Positions 39,360 to 50,579 of a stretch of DNA of 64,000 nucleotides are shown piece by piece; within the stretch, counting starts at the first letter, position 1, and every line of letters begins with the position of its first letter. The notes under the pieces are model-generated. The model searched no databases, had not been told where the DNA came from, and was given only the letters and a program-made list of their open reading frames with translations. Position numbers and translations under genes: made by a program. The DNA comes from Nilaparvata lugens. Its lineage: Eukaryota > Arthropoda > Insecta > Hemiptera > Delphacidae. The DNA lies in the NCBI RefSeq assembly GCF_014356525.2, contig NC_052511.1:35741121-35805120 (forward strand). Reading direction: 5' to 3'.

Positions 39360-42300
39360 AAGGAAGTAGAGAGTTAGAGAACTGGGATTTTTATTTTCAA
39401 ATCATTTGATGTAAGATCGCAGTATGATGACTTAAGACTGACCATGTTTGAAGAAGGATGATAAGAAATGATGTATCAAAGAAGGATGAAGAAATCTTGT
39501 TGAGAGCGGGTAGGCCCATAAAAGAGAGAAGATGGAAACAAAGAAGTGACTGGAGATTGGTAATGAGAAGTAAAGATAGCAGGAGTATGATGAAAATCTG
39601 AAGAAAATGGCTGAATTCTTGACAAAAAGACAACAATACAGTACAAAATATGAAAGTGAGAAATTTATGGGAAGAAAGGAAAGTGTGAGAAGGTGAGATT
39701 TATTTAGATTTATTTATTTATTTAATCATTCAGAATTACCCAACTTACAGAAAAGTACCACAGGCTTATAAGCCCAAAACGGTTCCAATTCTAATTATTT
39801 ATACAACAGTCCAAATGTAGCTAGGTTATGTGTCACAACATTCATCAATTACACACTCAATTTACAATTCAAAACACACAAAAAGAGAGAGATAGATGAA
39901 TGATACAAGGGAAAACATGGAATGGAGAGTATGGCTGAGAAAAGACTAGGCATTTCGTAAAAAACGAGCAGAATCAGAATTAAGACATCAATCAGGAAAG
40001 TAATAAAGACGAGGAAAATATAGAGAAGTAGAGATAAAGGAGATAGTAGCTCAAGTTGGCTGAGAAATACCAGAGATTTCAAGGTCAGCAGAAAAGGGAC
40101 GATGAGAAACCAGAAGAAAAAGAGATGGAAAATGCGGAGTAGAACGCAATAGAAGGAGAAGGTGTGAGGTACCCAGTAGACTGAAAAGCATCTTGGATGG
40201 ATTGTTCTCAAATAACAATAGAGGAGACGACAGTGATGGAGAGGTGGGGGGTCGGGAGTAAGAGTTCGTCAACAAACAGGATGAGGGGGTGGTACAGGTG
40301 AAGTGGGGGGTTGAGTGGATGCTGTATGTTGTGACCCAGTGCAAAGATGCTTTTTCCCCTGAAATTTCCCACAGGAATTTTCCTACTCACAACCTGTTTT
40401 GTTCCCCGGGAAACACAGCGGGGACATGCGCGCCTAACAGGAAAGAGAGAGAGCGAGTGTAAGTTTGTGAGAAAGAGAGCGAGAGAGAGAGGGTGAGAAT
40501 GTGAGAGAGTGAGTAAGAAGAGAGAGGGAGTGAGAAAATGAGGTGAGAGAAATAAAGATAGAAGAATGTGAAGGTTAGCTTTAGTGAGAGAGAAAGATGA
40601 TTGGGTAAGAGAAAGTGACAATATTAAACAGTTTCTGTGTATGAGGAAGAGTGTTTTTGTCTGAGAGAGATTGAGTAAGGAATGGGAGAGAGTAGGAAAG
40701 AGTGAGATAGGGCGAGAGAAAAAGAGTTAGTAGAATGTATACAGAGAATGTTTAGTAGGCGAAAACAATTGGTAAGTAAGAGAAAGTGACAATATTAAAG
40801 AGTGTCTGTGTGTGAGAAAGATTGAGTAGGATAGTGAGAGAGAGAGAGAGAAATAAGGTGAGAGGAATAGAGATAGTACAATGTACAAAAAATGTTTAGA
40901 GAGGGAAAACAATTGTTAAGTAAAGGAAAGAGAGAATGAGAAATAGTGTGTCTGTGTGTGAGAGAGACAGAAAGAGTGTGTGACAAAGGAGGACCAGGTG
41001 ATACTGTGCCAGCTTATCAGAGAGCGTGGAAGAGAGAGGAAATTATTATGGAGGTTGTGAGAGAGATGAATGTACGTTACAGAAAGATACAATAGGAAAT
41101 CGTGTGTTTTTGTGTGAGAGAAACAGAAAAAGCGTGTGGCAGAGGGAACAGGTGAGACAGAGCTAGCGTATCAGAGAACAAGAGAGAGAGAGATGAAATG
41201 TTGAAAGTTATGAGAGAGAAATGAAGGACAGTGAAGAGGCAGGGACACAACTAATCCCTCACTAAAGCCGGGGAATTTGCTCTTTGCCTTGTTGACAGTT
41301 GAACGAGGTGAAAATATGGGTACAGAAAAGTGGGATAGAATGATGAGAGAGATTGAGAGCTGAAACCTATGTGAAAGCACAGATTAAATGAGTATATTTA
41401 CTTCATTTTATGGTGAAAGTGTGAGAAGAGAATGAACATTGTGAGAAGACTTGATCAAAAGAAAATTACAAGACTTTGAGAGAAAGAATAATAACACATG
41501 ATAGAAGTAAATGAAGAATGGAATTGATGAAGGTAGTAGAGGAGAAAGAGGAGAATAAAAAGGAAGTAAAGGTTAAGAGAGAAAAAAAACAGGATAAGTA
41601 AACAGAGTAGGAAGACTAGAGAAAATGAAGAATTAAAATACTTTGAGATCGAGAATAAAAATACATGATGGAAGTGAATAAAGAATGGAATTGAAGTAAA
41701 ACCTTCCTCAGAAAGAGGAGAAAAAAAACAGGAGAAAAAGGATGAAGAGTAGAAAGAGAGAGATGCTAGTGAACCTAACCCTCTTCTGATTCCACACAGA
41801 AAAGCCTAGGGCAAAAAAATGTAAGCATCACCATCCATGCAACAAAAAGAAATGGAATGAATAGGAGGAAGGCTGGGAAATATGACATGAAAATTATACT
41901 ACAGAGGAAGAGCAATGTGGAGCATTGGAATGAAGGAGTATACAAATAAAATAAGAGGGGATGATTATGATGATGGGAGAAAGACTAGGCAAATAAGAGC
42001 AAAAGGAACAAATGTGGAGGTGAAGTAAAAGTTTAAGATGAAAGAAACAAGAAGCAAAAGACACGTGAAGCAAGATGAAAATATGCAGGGGAGAAAAGGA
42101 ACAGAGCGGAATAACACTGAAAACTAAAGAGTTATGGGAAAAGAAAAAGAAATAGAGAAACGAGGATGACTGTATGAGAAGACACATAAAGAGGATGAAA
42201 TATTAAAGGAGAGAATAGAGACGAACTATCAGAAGGGGATTACATCTCAGTAAAAGATCAGTGGTGTAAAAACGGAGATATCCAAAACAAGTAGCAGAAG

Positions 42301-42520
42301 CTCTGATGCATGATAAATGTGAGGAAAAACTAAACCAAAAAATAACATTCAGGACGAGATTGTGATGTCCATGATGTATTAATTTGAGATAAAAAAACAG
42401 CAAAAACGTAGAAGAATTGAACTGAAAATTGAGAAGAATGAAAAATGGGAGGGCGGAAAATGAAGAAGGAAGAGAGAGAGAGAGAATAAATAAATGTGAG
42501 GGTGTAAGCGGGGTGATTTT
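39360..42520. other. 3-kb purine-rich (GA) tract with degenerate tandem units
   Basis: Over most of this length the plus strand is A/G-rich with GAGAGA runs. 39700-39880 is a minus-oriented LINE-like tail (TTTATTTATTTAATCATTCA). 40600-41180 contains about four diverged units of ~150-165 bp with GAAAGTGACAATATTAAA and GTGTCTGTGTGTGAGA blocks. 40350-40440 is a short island of normal composition. Ser/Leu-rich minus-strand frames are artefacts. Confidence 0.65.
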
Positions 42521-43635
42521 TTATCTCAATAATAGAAGAGGAAACTGGGTCAGCCGGACCCCAAAGATCAACAGGTGGTTGGTTGGAACTTCTCTCATAC
42601 TCACCCGCTCTATCTCTCTCACATTCTATCTCTCTCTTCCACTACCATCCCCTATCTTTCTATTTGAAGCTCACTCACTCATTCTCTCTCTCAGCTAGCT
42701 CTCAAACGTATTCTCTTTCTCTCTGAATTCTCGAGTACACATCTAGTTTTGCAATAACAGCTCCCGTAGAAACGATCATTGTGGAAAGAATACAGTTCTG
42801 TCAAACCTGTGGTTTATGACATATTTGTCAGTGAGTATTTTATCATGAGAAATGGTAGCGATTGTACTGTATAGGGGCTGAGGACATTACATAGAAACGG
42901 ATTCATTGTTGAGATGGGGGTTTGGAAGCCACCTGAAGTACACTAGCATAAAGTAAGGGAATATGCATAAAGTAAGGAAATATTATTTCTGTCATCTCTG
43001 ATACTAGTGAGCACCCCGGGTTGCAGAACTCGCTCAAACTACCGCTGATATCCTGTCAGCTGTTCTATTGGAAGCAGTGGAAAATCAGAAAAACGGTAGA
43101 TGTTGCATTGAGTTATAAAATTATTGCATGCAATCGAAGAAACCAGCTGACTGCTGACTTGTGATTTGTAATGGAAAATTTTTACAATGTTTTTCCTATG
43201 TAGGGCCTATGTTGTCGTAGTAGACTAAATCCTCAAGGAGAACAAAAGGAGTGAGTCAATTTTGTTGGCTATCGATTTCTATTTGTGTAATGGTTTAAAG
43301 TATGTGTTTGAAATTTGAAGTTGATTGATGAGAGCATTCGAAAATTTTTGTCGGACATACAAACTCATAAACGGACACCGACTTCAAGTCGGAACTTCAG
43401 ATGTAGGAACTACGCTCGTTCAGTTAGTCATTATGATCTTATAAACATCCATGTGACATTTCAAACTTGGAAACTTGAACAGGTTATTTGGAACAGAATT
43501 GTGTCTTAAAATATGATTTCGAACTCATCTGAAGCAATATGAATATTTTGTTTCTCAAAACATTTTCAACTTACATTATTTGTAAAATTTATAACTGTGG
43601 AACTTGGAACTTGGATCAAATTCGTACTTCAATCA
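42521..43635. other. Non-coding, nothing recognised
   Basis: C/T-rich at 42590-42720, then ordinary sequence. A block at 43130-43180 (CAGCTGACTGCTGACTTGTG) echoes the CAGCTGATTT-bearing part of the 0.9-kb repeat. Confidence 0.35.
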
Positions 43636-44780
43636 TGGGTGAGATGGTTCAATAAATTATTTATTCATTCATAAATGGAGACAACGGGGGTCACCCCAAA
43701 TCTGTCTCCTTTACATATTTGTACAATACAATATTGAGATTTAAAAAAAGGGAAAAAATTTATAATATTATTGATAATAATAAGAAAAATATTAATAGGA
43801 AAATTAATGTATAAGAGAAAGAAGAAAATGACAAAAAAATACAATGAGTACAAAAACTTGTAATCTAGTTGAAGAGAAAAAAAAACTTGATAAATGCAAA
43901 ATTGAAAAAAACAACGATTGAATCAAAATATGATCAGAACTTCTTATATAAATAATAATAAAATACCGTACCTCTCGCCCCAAACCATGTGCACCAAACC
44001 CATGCATCCAAAAGATATTGTTGACATCCACCTAAACCATACTAGCGTATAAAATTTTGCGGAATCTAGCACGAGAAAACCAGAAGACATTTAGTTGCCC
44101 CGTTAGATTATTGTAAATTCTCTGCATTCTATTCAGGGGAAAGTGATAGTTTCTTAGAGTTCTGGAGCGGGGAACCATGAATGAAAAATCAGAACGTCGA
44201 GCCACAGGTGAAACATATATATTCAACTTAGATAGTAAATGTGGTGCATCTATTTCATTATTCAGGAGACCAAAGAGGAAAATGAGTGGTCTGACATCAC
44301 GCCTTACTTTTAAAGATTTAATGTGGAATAAATTTCTCAGTGACTCAGTTGGAAAATCTAACGGATAATAGTAATTGAATTTCTTGTAAAACATGAATCT
44401 CAAAAATTTATTTTGCAATCGCTCCAGTACACTAACTCTGTCTGCATGATATGGGCTCCATATCTCTGAAGCATTTTCTAGCAGACTTCTCACAAGTGAC
44501 TTGTAAATTAATATCAGAGGCAAGACATAACATTAAAAGGGTGAGCAGGTTCTCAGAATAAAACCCATTTTGCTGATTTGCCCTAGTAGCTATCCAATCA
44601 ATGTGTGTATTGAAAGAAAAATCAGAAGCAAATTGAACTCCAAGGTCCTTGAAGTATCTTACCTGCTCCAATGATCTGTCACTTAAGTTATATGATACAC
44701 ATTTATTTGAGGGTTGAGTTGACGATTGAAACTCATGAATTTACATTTTGAAACATTCAAAAGACGATTTCCCCACTACT
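43636..44780 (-). pseudogene. Degraded Jockey/CR1-like LINE 3' part
   Basis: On the minus strand 44671-44550 encodes YFKDLGVQFASDFSFNTHID, and 44523-44032 encodes LVRSLLENASEIWSPYHADR, LERLQNKFLRFMFYKKF and VARRSDFSFMVPRSRTLRNY, up to a stop. These are the thumb and C-terminal blocks of LINE reverse transcriptases. The two parts are in different frames and the palm domain is missing. A 3' UTR extends to the TTATTTATTCATTCATAAAT at about 43655. Confidence 0.85.
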
Positions 44781-45364
44781 AATTGATCAAATCATAGGGT
44801 GCTCTAATTTGAATGGAACATAATGCAGGCTTAAACAAACAGCGTTGTCTTGATTGTCCATCATTTCATCTGCAATAATTTCCCTCAAACTATAGTCAAT
44901 AGTAAGATTTACTTCACACTGTTTACATTGTTGAAACATTTTCTCACTATCCATGATGAATGCTAACATTTCAAAGTTGGCTATCACGATAAGTCGTTGA
45001 AACGATTCTTCAACTACAACAGTTGACTAACAACATAGACCAAAATATTCAAATAACTCTGTTATCACGCCAGGAAAACGACCCCAGACGACAAGGAATT
45101 ATATTGCAATGAGTGCTTCTCCACCCCCAATAACTCACCCCTTTATCCAGTCAGAGGGGGTTCCGTAGTTGTGGGGGGTTCAGGGGGTACCCCTCCCTCC
45201 ACTACAGGAAAACAGGGGGCAGTACCCAGAGAGTTCCCATTATGACGTTAGAAAACCACTGACCTTAATGATATTCCGGGACACTGGTTTCTGAAAATCT
45301 GGCGGTCCTAAAGCAAAAAAGGCGAAGCAGAGAACATTTGGGACGTTTCACATCGTCTTTGATG
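44781..45364. other. Non-coding, nothing recognised
   Basis: Includes a short G/C-rich stretch at 45115-45225 with runs of Gs and Cs. No gene was seen. Confidence 0.35.
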
Positions 45365-45450
45365 GAATTCACTATAAGCTGTCAGCCTTGGTTAGATGGG
45401 GAGCATTGATTATATTTATAAGCAATTGATGACAGTTTAAAGTGAGAGCA
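45365..45450. repeat. ~90-bp hairpin repeat copy, inverted loop
   Basis: GAATTCACTATAAGCTGTCA - loop GGGGAGCATTGAT (reverse of the usual loop) - TTGATGACAGTTTAAAGTGA. Confidence 0.75.
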
Positions 45451-45466
45451 CTGACGGATGTTATTG

Positions 45467-46440
45467 GTGACGTGGTTCACGTTACAATGGCAGTGGCGAA
45501 AGTGGAGAAAAGCTGAGAAAAACGTTGGAAAAACGCTGATTTGGGCGTATCTTTGATCATAGTATATTTGATAAAGTCACCTCATCACAAAATTTTTAAA
45601 ACCCTAGCTGAACCTCTGTATCAAATTTGAACATGCTCTGTCTATTACTATCTTGATGAAATAACAGAGAAAACGCAAAAAACCGCTAATTTTGGGCGTA
45701 TCTTTGGCGTTATTTCAAATTCCTTCTAACACAACATTATTACACCCCATCTGTGCTTCTGTAGTAAATTTGAACATTTTCTGTTCATTTGTTCTCGATA
45801 AAGCTGAGAAAGCGCAAAAAAACGCTGTAAAAACGCAGATTTTGGGCGTATCTTTGGCGTTATTTCATATTCCTTCTAATACAACATTATTACACCCTAG
45901 CTTAGCTTCTGTACTGAATTTGAACATTTTCTGTTCATTTTGTTCTCGATAAAGCTGATAAAACACTGAAAAACGCTGGGAAAACGCAGGTTTTGGGTGT
46001 ATCTTTGGAATTATTTCAAACCCGTTCTTAGTGCGCCTCTAAAGGGCCAACTGAACATACCTACCAAATTTGAACGTTTTTGGTCCGATAGATTTTTAGT
46101 TCTGCGACTGAGTGAGTCAGTCAGTCAGTGAGTGCCATTTCGCTTTTATATAAATATAGATAATGATTAAATATCATTAATATCATTCTCTGTTCATTAT
46201 CGTTTGGAATAATCAATTATATTTTATTAAGCAAGAAATTATATTTTTGAATAGTTTAATAATGAATTTCAATAATAAGGATAAAATATATTGTTAATCA
46301 CTTATTAATTCTACATTGTTAAAAGAAGATCTGGCAACAGAGCAAAACAAGAAAGAGATAGCGCTATTTGTTGAATGATAGACAAGGATAGCAATACCTT
46401 TGCTGATCAAAACACTGCCATTATAACGTGGACCTCACTA
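45467..46440. mobile_element. MITE of the TAGTGAGG family with an internal ~150-bp satellite
   Basis: Left end resembles GACGTGGTTCACGTTACAAT + GGCAGTGG; right end ATTATAACGTGGACCTCACTA is typical. 45490-46150 holds four monomers. The MITE's own interior (ATTATATTTTATTAAGCAAG, CAACAGAGCAAAACAAGAAA) resumes at 46205. Confidence 0.7.
45490..46150. repeat. ~150-bp satellite, four monomers
   Basis: TTTGGGCGTATCTTTGG recurs at about 45540, 45691, 45841 and 45992 (151, 150 and 151 bp). Each monomer also has AAATTTGAACATTTTCTGTT. The last ends with GAGTGAGTCAGTCAGTCAGT. Confidence 0.9.
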
Positions 46441-46512
46441 TAGATGTAAGAAACTTGGAATTCAGGCAAAACCTGGGACTTGTGTATCTACGTACTTCTT
46501 CTATCAGTATTA

Positions 46513-46690
46513 CTGAGATTCAATTTAAACTGTCAGCATTCGTTATCTATAAGATTAAAGCTTCCCATTCAAACAATGCTGACAGTTTAAACTTTTTATC
46601 AGGATAGTGAGTTTGATTTCAAACCAACAGTAAATCCTATGAATAAAATCAATGTTTCACATACAACCAATGATGACAGCTTTAAGTGAA
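46513..46690. repeat. Two tandem ~90-bp hairpin repeat copies
   Basis: Copy one runs 46513-46593 (TTTAAACTGTCAGCATT / AATGCTGACAGTTTAAA, nearly perfect arms). Copy two runs about 46605-46690 (TTTGATTTCAAACCAACAG ... AATGATGACAGCTTTAAGTG). Confidence 0.8.
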
Positions 46691-46789
46691 TATCAGTGAC
46701 TGAATATGAGTTGAGTTTCTTCTTGTAACATTGAATTATGCCGGATGACAGAGTATTGAGAGTTCACCAGCTTGTGATAATAGAACATT

Positions 46790-47520
46790 TGGAGCATGAA
46801 TTGGAGGAAACGTTTTTGTTATGATAGTTAAATAAAATAATGAGAGGGATATCATAGTAACAAAATTGTCGTGTATGAGAATACTAGTAGTTCTGTGAAC
46901 AGTAGACCTCGCACAGTTAAAAACCACTGCCTCCTCTAATACTGTCCATCAGAGTGAATTAATTATCTCCTGTCCTGACGTGTCGGCGAGATATCGGTGT
47001 GTGAACAACTAATACTGTTTGAGTTGTTGTATCGACAATAATTATTAATATTATCTATAATTATTAGCATTAAAATGCTAATAATTTGTTGCAAACAACT
47101 ATGCTATCATCAAAAGCCTTCCGAGTTGAAAGCAGAGAAAAGTCGGGAGAAAATAATAAGCTACTTCGAGTTATCAATATTGCATGCCTCGTTGCTTGCA
47201 ATTAATAGTCCACACGACAGCTGACTTTTTACTAAGTTACATTGAGATATTGATATTGCATTCGTCATAGCATGCGATTAATAATCAACTCGACAGCTGA
47301 TTTATGATGAATAATATTCCAAAGTCTGATTTTTACAGTAGTATTGGCGTTCGAAGGAGACTCCTTTTCCTTTTGTATTATCCTTGAAATGCAAAATTCC
47401 AAAAAAACCTTATGTGTAGCCTATACGTCGACGCGAAATTCAAAAAGGAACATACCTGTAAAATTTCATAAAAATCTATTTCAACGTTTCGCTGTAAATT
47501 CGGAACATACAAACATAAAT
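46790..47520 (+). repeat. 0.9-kb interspersed repeat, copy lacking the purine-rich 5' part
   Basis: Shares ACTAGTAGTTCTGTGAACAG, CTGTCCATCAGAGTGAATTA, GTGTCGGCGAGATATCGGTG, two CAGCTGA/GCATGC blocks and TTATCCTTGAAATGCAAAAT with the copy at 10165. An open frame at 47344-47571 is part of the repeat and is not conserved. Confidence 0.7.
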
Positions 47521-47806
47521 AAGTATAGTCAAATATTACACACAGTTATTGACGACTTGTTTCGCTTGTAGTTGGTGACTGAAAAAAGGTTTTGATCTAA
47601 GTTCTCAATAATGTATGCCTACATCCTTCCCATTCATAATTTCATATTGGATGAATGATATCGTGGTGATGAATGACACAAGAGCCACACTTTATACTTT
47701 TGTTCCAACTATTCCCCAATGAAAATTATATTAAAGGACTATGTATTACAACTCTCTCATATTCAAGGTGCCCGCATAGGAGTTTCTCAACCCATCAACT
47801 GTTTTC
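47521..47806. other. Non-coding, nothing recognised
   Basis: Short linker between repeats; no gene seen. Confidence 0.3.
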
Positions 47807-48090
47807 AAGAAGTATTTATTTTTTCATTTACAATGCCAATGATACTAATGTAATAACATTGGCAGATAGAATAATAAGGTAGTCCTTGTGCTATTTCTCT
47901 TCCAAATTTGTAGGTGACAAAGTTCAAGATAAGGTTAGAGTTTCACAATTTCTATAGAATTTTAGTCTAAAATAGACATTGAAACTATACATTTTGAATT
48001 TAGATGACTTGAATTAATACATCGATTAGAAATATTCCACTCAATTACCACTTGTAACAGATAATATTGAGTGAAGAAAATTTGGACCCA
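47807..48090 (-). mobile_element. Minus-oriented LINE-like 3' tail, copy 2
   Basis: Aligns along its length with 18513-18810 (TAATGTAATAACATTG, AATAAGGTAGTCCTTGTGCT, AATTTAGATGACTTGAATTA). Confidence 0.75.
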
Positions 48091-48534
48091 TTGAATTATA
48101 ATCTTTCAATTCGAAGAATATGTTACGATGATGAATATAGTTTGTACTAAGTAGAAAACTATTGATTTTGATCCTCAATATAACACAAGATAATTCCAGT
48201 AGAAATCAGAACCAAACCTCTCCCTCGATTGTCTTCTGAGCTGATTAATAACCCTAGTACAAAGATGAAGCAATCACGTATAGTGGCTGTGGTCCCTTTG
48301 TATTACCTGCCTTGAGCTGCTAACAAATTAATAATCTTAATAACGTGGTTTATAGTATATAATACGTTCCCAGATATACACAACCCAGAACGCTTCGTTT
48401 CATCGATCGAGAGCAGCTTTCTTGCATCAAATTTGTATTAAGCCTTGTTGCAACATTTATTATTACAAAAAGTGAATATATAAGGTTACCATCTTGGGCC
48501 AGAAAGAAAGACTTGGACCTTACTATAGGTTATC
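48091..48534. other. Non-coding, nothing recognised
   Basis: AT-rich; no repeat partner seen in the window. Confidence 0.3.
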
Positions 48535-48908
48535 ACTAACAGTACAACTGATAAAGTATCACTTTTTTTGTAGTTGAGAAGTTGATATTGTGGTAATTAT
48601 TCATATTGAATGAAAAAGACTATGAAATTGTCAAAAAACCACTGATTTATTGATAATTAGAAATTAGTTCAGAGATTGACAATGGTGTAATAACCGAAAC
48701 CGGTCTTTCTAATTATCAATAAATCAGTGGTTTTTTGACAATTTCTTAGTCTTTTTTCATTCAAGATAAAGTATCAATTGAAAAGTGAAAACTGTTCCTT
48801 TTTTTCTTTCAAAGATGGTTGGTTACTGGTAACTAGTTACTAGAAACTTGTGAAGGGGACTTGTATAGCTGACTTGTGCAAATTGTGCAAAATACTTGTA
48901 GAAAACTG
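48535..48908. repeat. ~170-bp duplicated segment, copy A (interrupted)
   Basis: ACAGTACAACTGATAAAGTA, then after the insertion AATTGAAAAGTGAAAACTGT, GTAACTAGTTACTAGAAACT and AGTAGGCTA-like sequence align with 50267-50433. Confidence 0.8.
48562..48764 (-). mobile_element. Hairpin retroposon, copy 1, with 12-bp target duplication
   Basis: GATAAAGTATCA flanks it at 48550-48561 and 48765-48776, and the empty site survives in the sister copy at 50267. It is 203 bp with a T-run at the left, i.e. an A-tail in reverse. Inside, AATTGTCAAAAAACCACTGA and its reverse complement form a hairpin around a core containing GAAACCGGTC. Confidence 0.88.
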
Positions 48909-48916
48909 ACTAGGCT

Positions 48917-49285
48917 ATAGTGAGGTCCACGTTATAACAGCAGTGGAGAAAGATAGGAGAACAACTTTGCCGAGCTTCTATCTTGTCAATGCCTTCTATA
49001 GACGGTAGCTGATACAGGTTTATTGATATAATATTAACTGTTTATTCTCGTTTAAAATAATGAATTATATTTCATTAAGCAAGAAATTACATTTCTCAAT
49101 AATAAATTTTCATAATCAAGATGAAAATATTTTGTTAATTGATTCATAATTATACATTGTTAAAAGACGATGTGGCAACAGTGCAAAGCAAGAAAGAGAT
49201 AACGCTATCCGTTTTGTTGAATGATAGACAAGGTTAGCAATATGATTGCTGATCAAGCACTGCCATTATAACGTGGACCTCACTA
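48917..49285. mobile_element. MITE of the TAGTGAGG family, best-preserved uninterrupted copy (~370 bp)
   Basis: TAGTGAGGTCCACGTTATAA and TTATAACGTGGACCTCACTA are perfect inverted ends. The interior includes GACGGTAGCTGATACAGGTT and TTGTTGAATGATAGACAAGG, which serve as reference for the broken copies. Confidence 0.9.
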
Positions 49286-49363
49286 TTATTTCAATAGCTA
49301 CTAGGTTATATCAGAGACAAGAAATATAGTGCTTATGCTTATCCTTTATCTATGGTTATATCA

Positions 49364-49628
49364 TAGGGAAACAATAGAATGAGTAGATATCCTATGGTAT
49401 AGGGCGTTTATGTCGCAACTTTTACTGTAATCTCAAGCCGATAGTCCACGTAGTTCTTTCCTGTGAAGCTGTGTGACGCTTCATATTGTGCCGTTCACAC
49501 ACTCGCAACCGGCCAAAACGGTAAAAATAGACAATTATCTACAGTAATCGGCTTGAGTTGACAGTAAAAGTTGCGACATAAACGCCCTACACCATGGGAT
49601 ATCTACTTACGCTATTTGTTTCTCTAAG
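49364..49628. mobile_element. ~265-bp MITE, copy 2 (GAAACAATAG termini)
   Basis: Same arms as 20570-20841 (TATCCTATGGTATAGGGCGT / CGCCCTACACCATGGGATA). It abuts the TTAA-flanked MITE. Confidence 0.85.
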
Positions 49629-49633
49629 GTTAA

Positions 49634-50258
49634 TCCCTTCCACTACCAAGCGGGGTAATTGGACTACCCCAACCAACATTTTCCCCATTTTTTTGTAGAT
49701 AATGTTGTTGTATTTCATTGAAACCTTGAGTACTTGTTAAAAACATATCACTTTAGTTGGCTTTTCTCATAAAATCATTTCATTCCTCTTATGTTTTCAA
49801 TTATTAGCAGATTTATCCTTGGGGTAACTCTATTACCCCGCTTGGTATTCCATGTCATGCAATTTTTTGGTATATTCCATCCATTATCGGAATGCATAAG
49901 ATATAAATTTAATGTCCAATTATCATTTTTTCGCCAAACCTGATTCATAATGATCACTTGAAATCTAAATTTGAAAAAATTGCTTCTCTATAGCCATAAT
50001 TTAATTATTTGACAACATTTCCCCTACATCTATTTGATAGAATGCTCAATTTTTTTGTCCTATCAGTTTTTGATTGAAAACATATTTTTCAACAAAAGAA
50101 ATTTATTTTTAATCATATTAAAAGCTTTTGTAATGCATTTCATAGATGAATTAATTGGAAAAATATAGAATAAAGATATAAAACAGAAATCTTGTTGGGG
50201 TGACCCAGGTACCCCAGTTGGTATTCCGTGTATGTGAAGAAGGTTTGTAGTCCAAGGG
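49634..50258. mobile_element. TTAA-flanked MITE (piggyBac-like), 625 bp
   Basis: TTAA at 49630-49633 and 50259-50262 bound the element. The ends TCCCTTCCACTACC and GGTTTGTAGTCCAAGGG are partly complementary. Inside, CCAAGCGGGGTAAT mirrors ATTACCCCGCTTGG, and a third related block (CCCCAGTTGGTATTCCGTGT) lies at 50211. No transposase is present. The two flanking duplicated segments (48535 and 50267) are otherwise continuous. Confidence 0.75.
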
Positions 50259-50266
50259 TTAAACAA

Positions 50267-50433
50267 CAGTACAACTGATAAAATATTAATTGAAAAGTGA
50301 AAACTATTTCTTTTTTCGTCTTTTAAAATGGTTGGCTACTGGGAACTAGTTACTAGAAACTAGTAATGCAACTTATGAAGGGGACTTGTTGTGCAACTTG
50401 TGCCAGTTACTTGTGACAAACTGAGTAGGCTAC
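50267..50433. repeat. ~170-bp duplicated segment, copy B (uninterrupted)
   Basis: Pairs with 48535-48908 and lacks the hairpin retroposon, so it keeps a related empty site. Confidence 0.8.
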
Positions 50434-50483
50434 ACGTGCCACATCACAGGCAATTGGCATTAACTGAGATCAGCAACTTCCTC

Positions 50484-50579
50484 CAGTGAGACACACTCCA
50501 AACTATCAGCATCGTTTCAATGGGGAGCATTGATGCTACATAATACACCAGGAATGCTGACAGTTCAAAGTGAAACTCC
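50484..50579. repeat. ~90-bp hairpin repeat copy, inverted loop
   Basis: AGTGAGACACACTCCAAACT - ATCAGCAT - GGGGAGCATTGATGC - GGAATGCTGACAGTTCAAAG - TGAAACTC. Confidence 0.8.

Noticed and set aside
45692..45952. 86-residue frame in the ~150-bp satellite
   Set aside because: The protein is the monomer translated nearly twice; satellites of 150 bp stay in frame by chance.
47344..47571. 75-residue frame beginning in the 0.9-kb repeat
   Set aside because: The frame is not kept in the other copies of the repeat.
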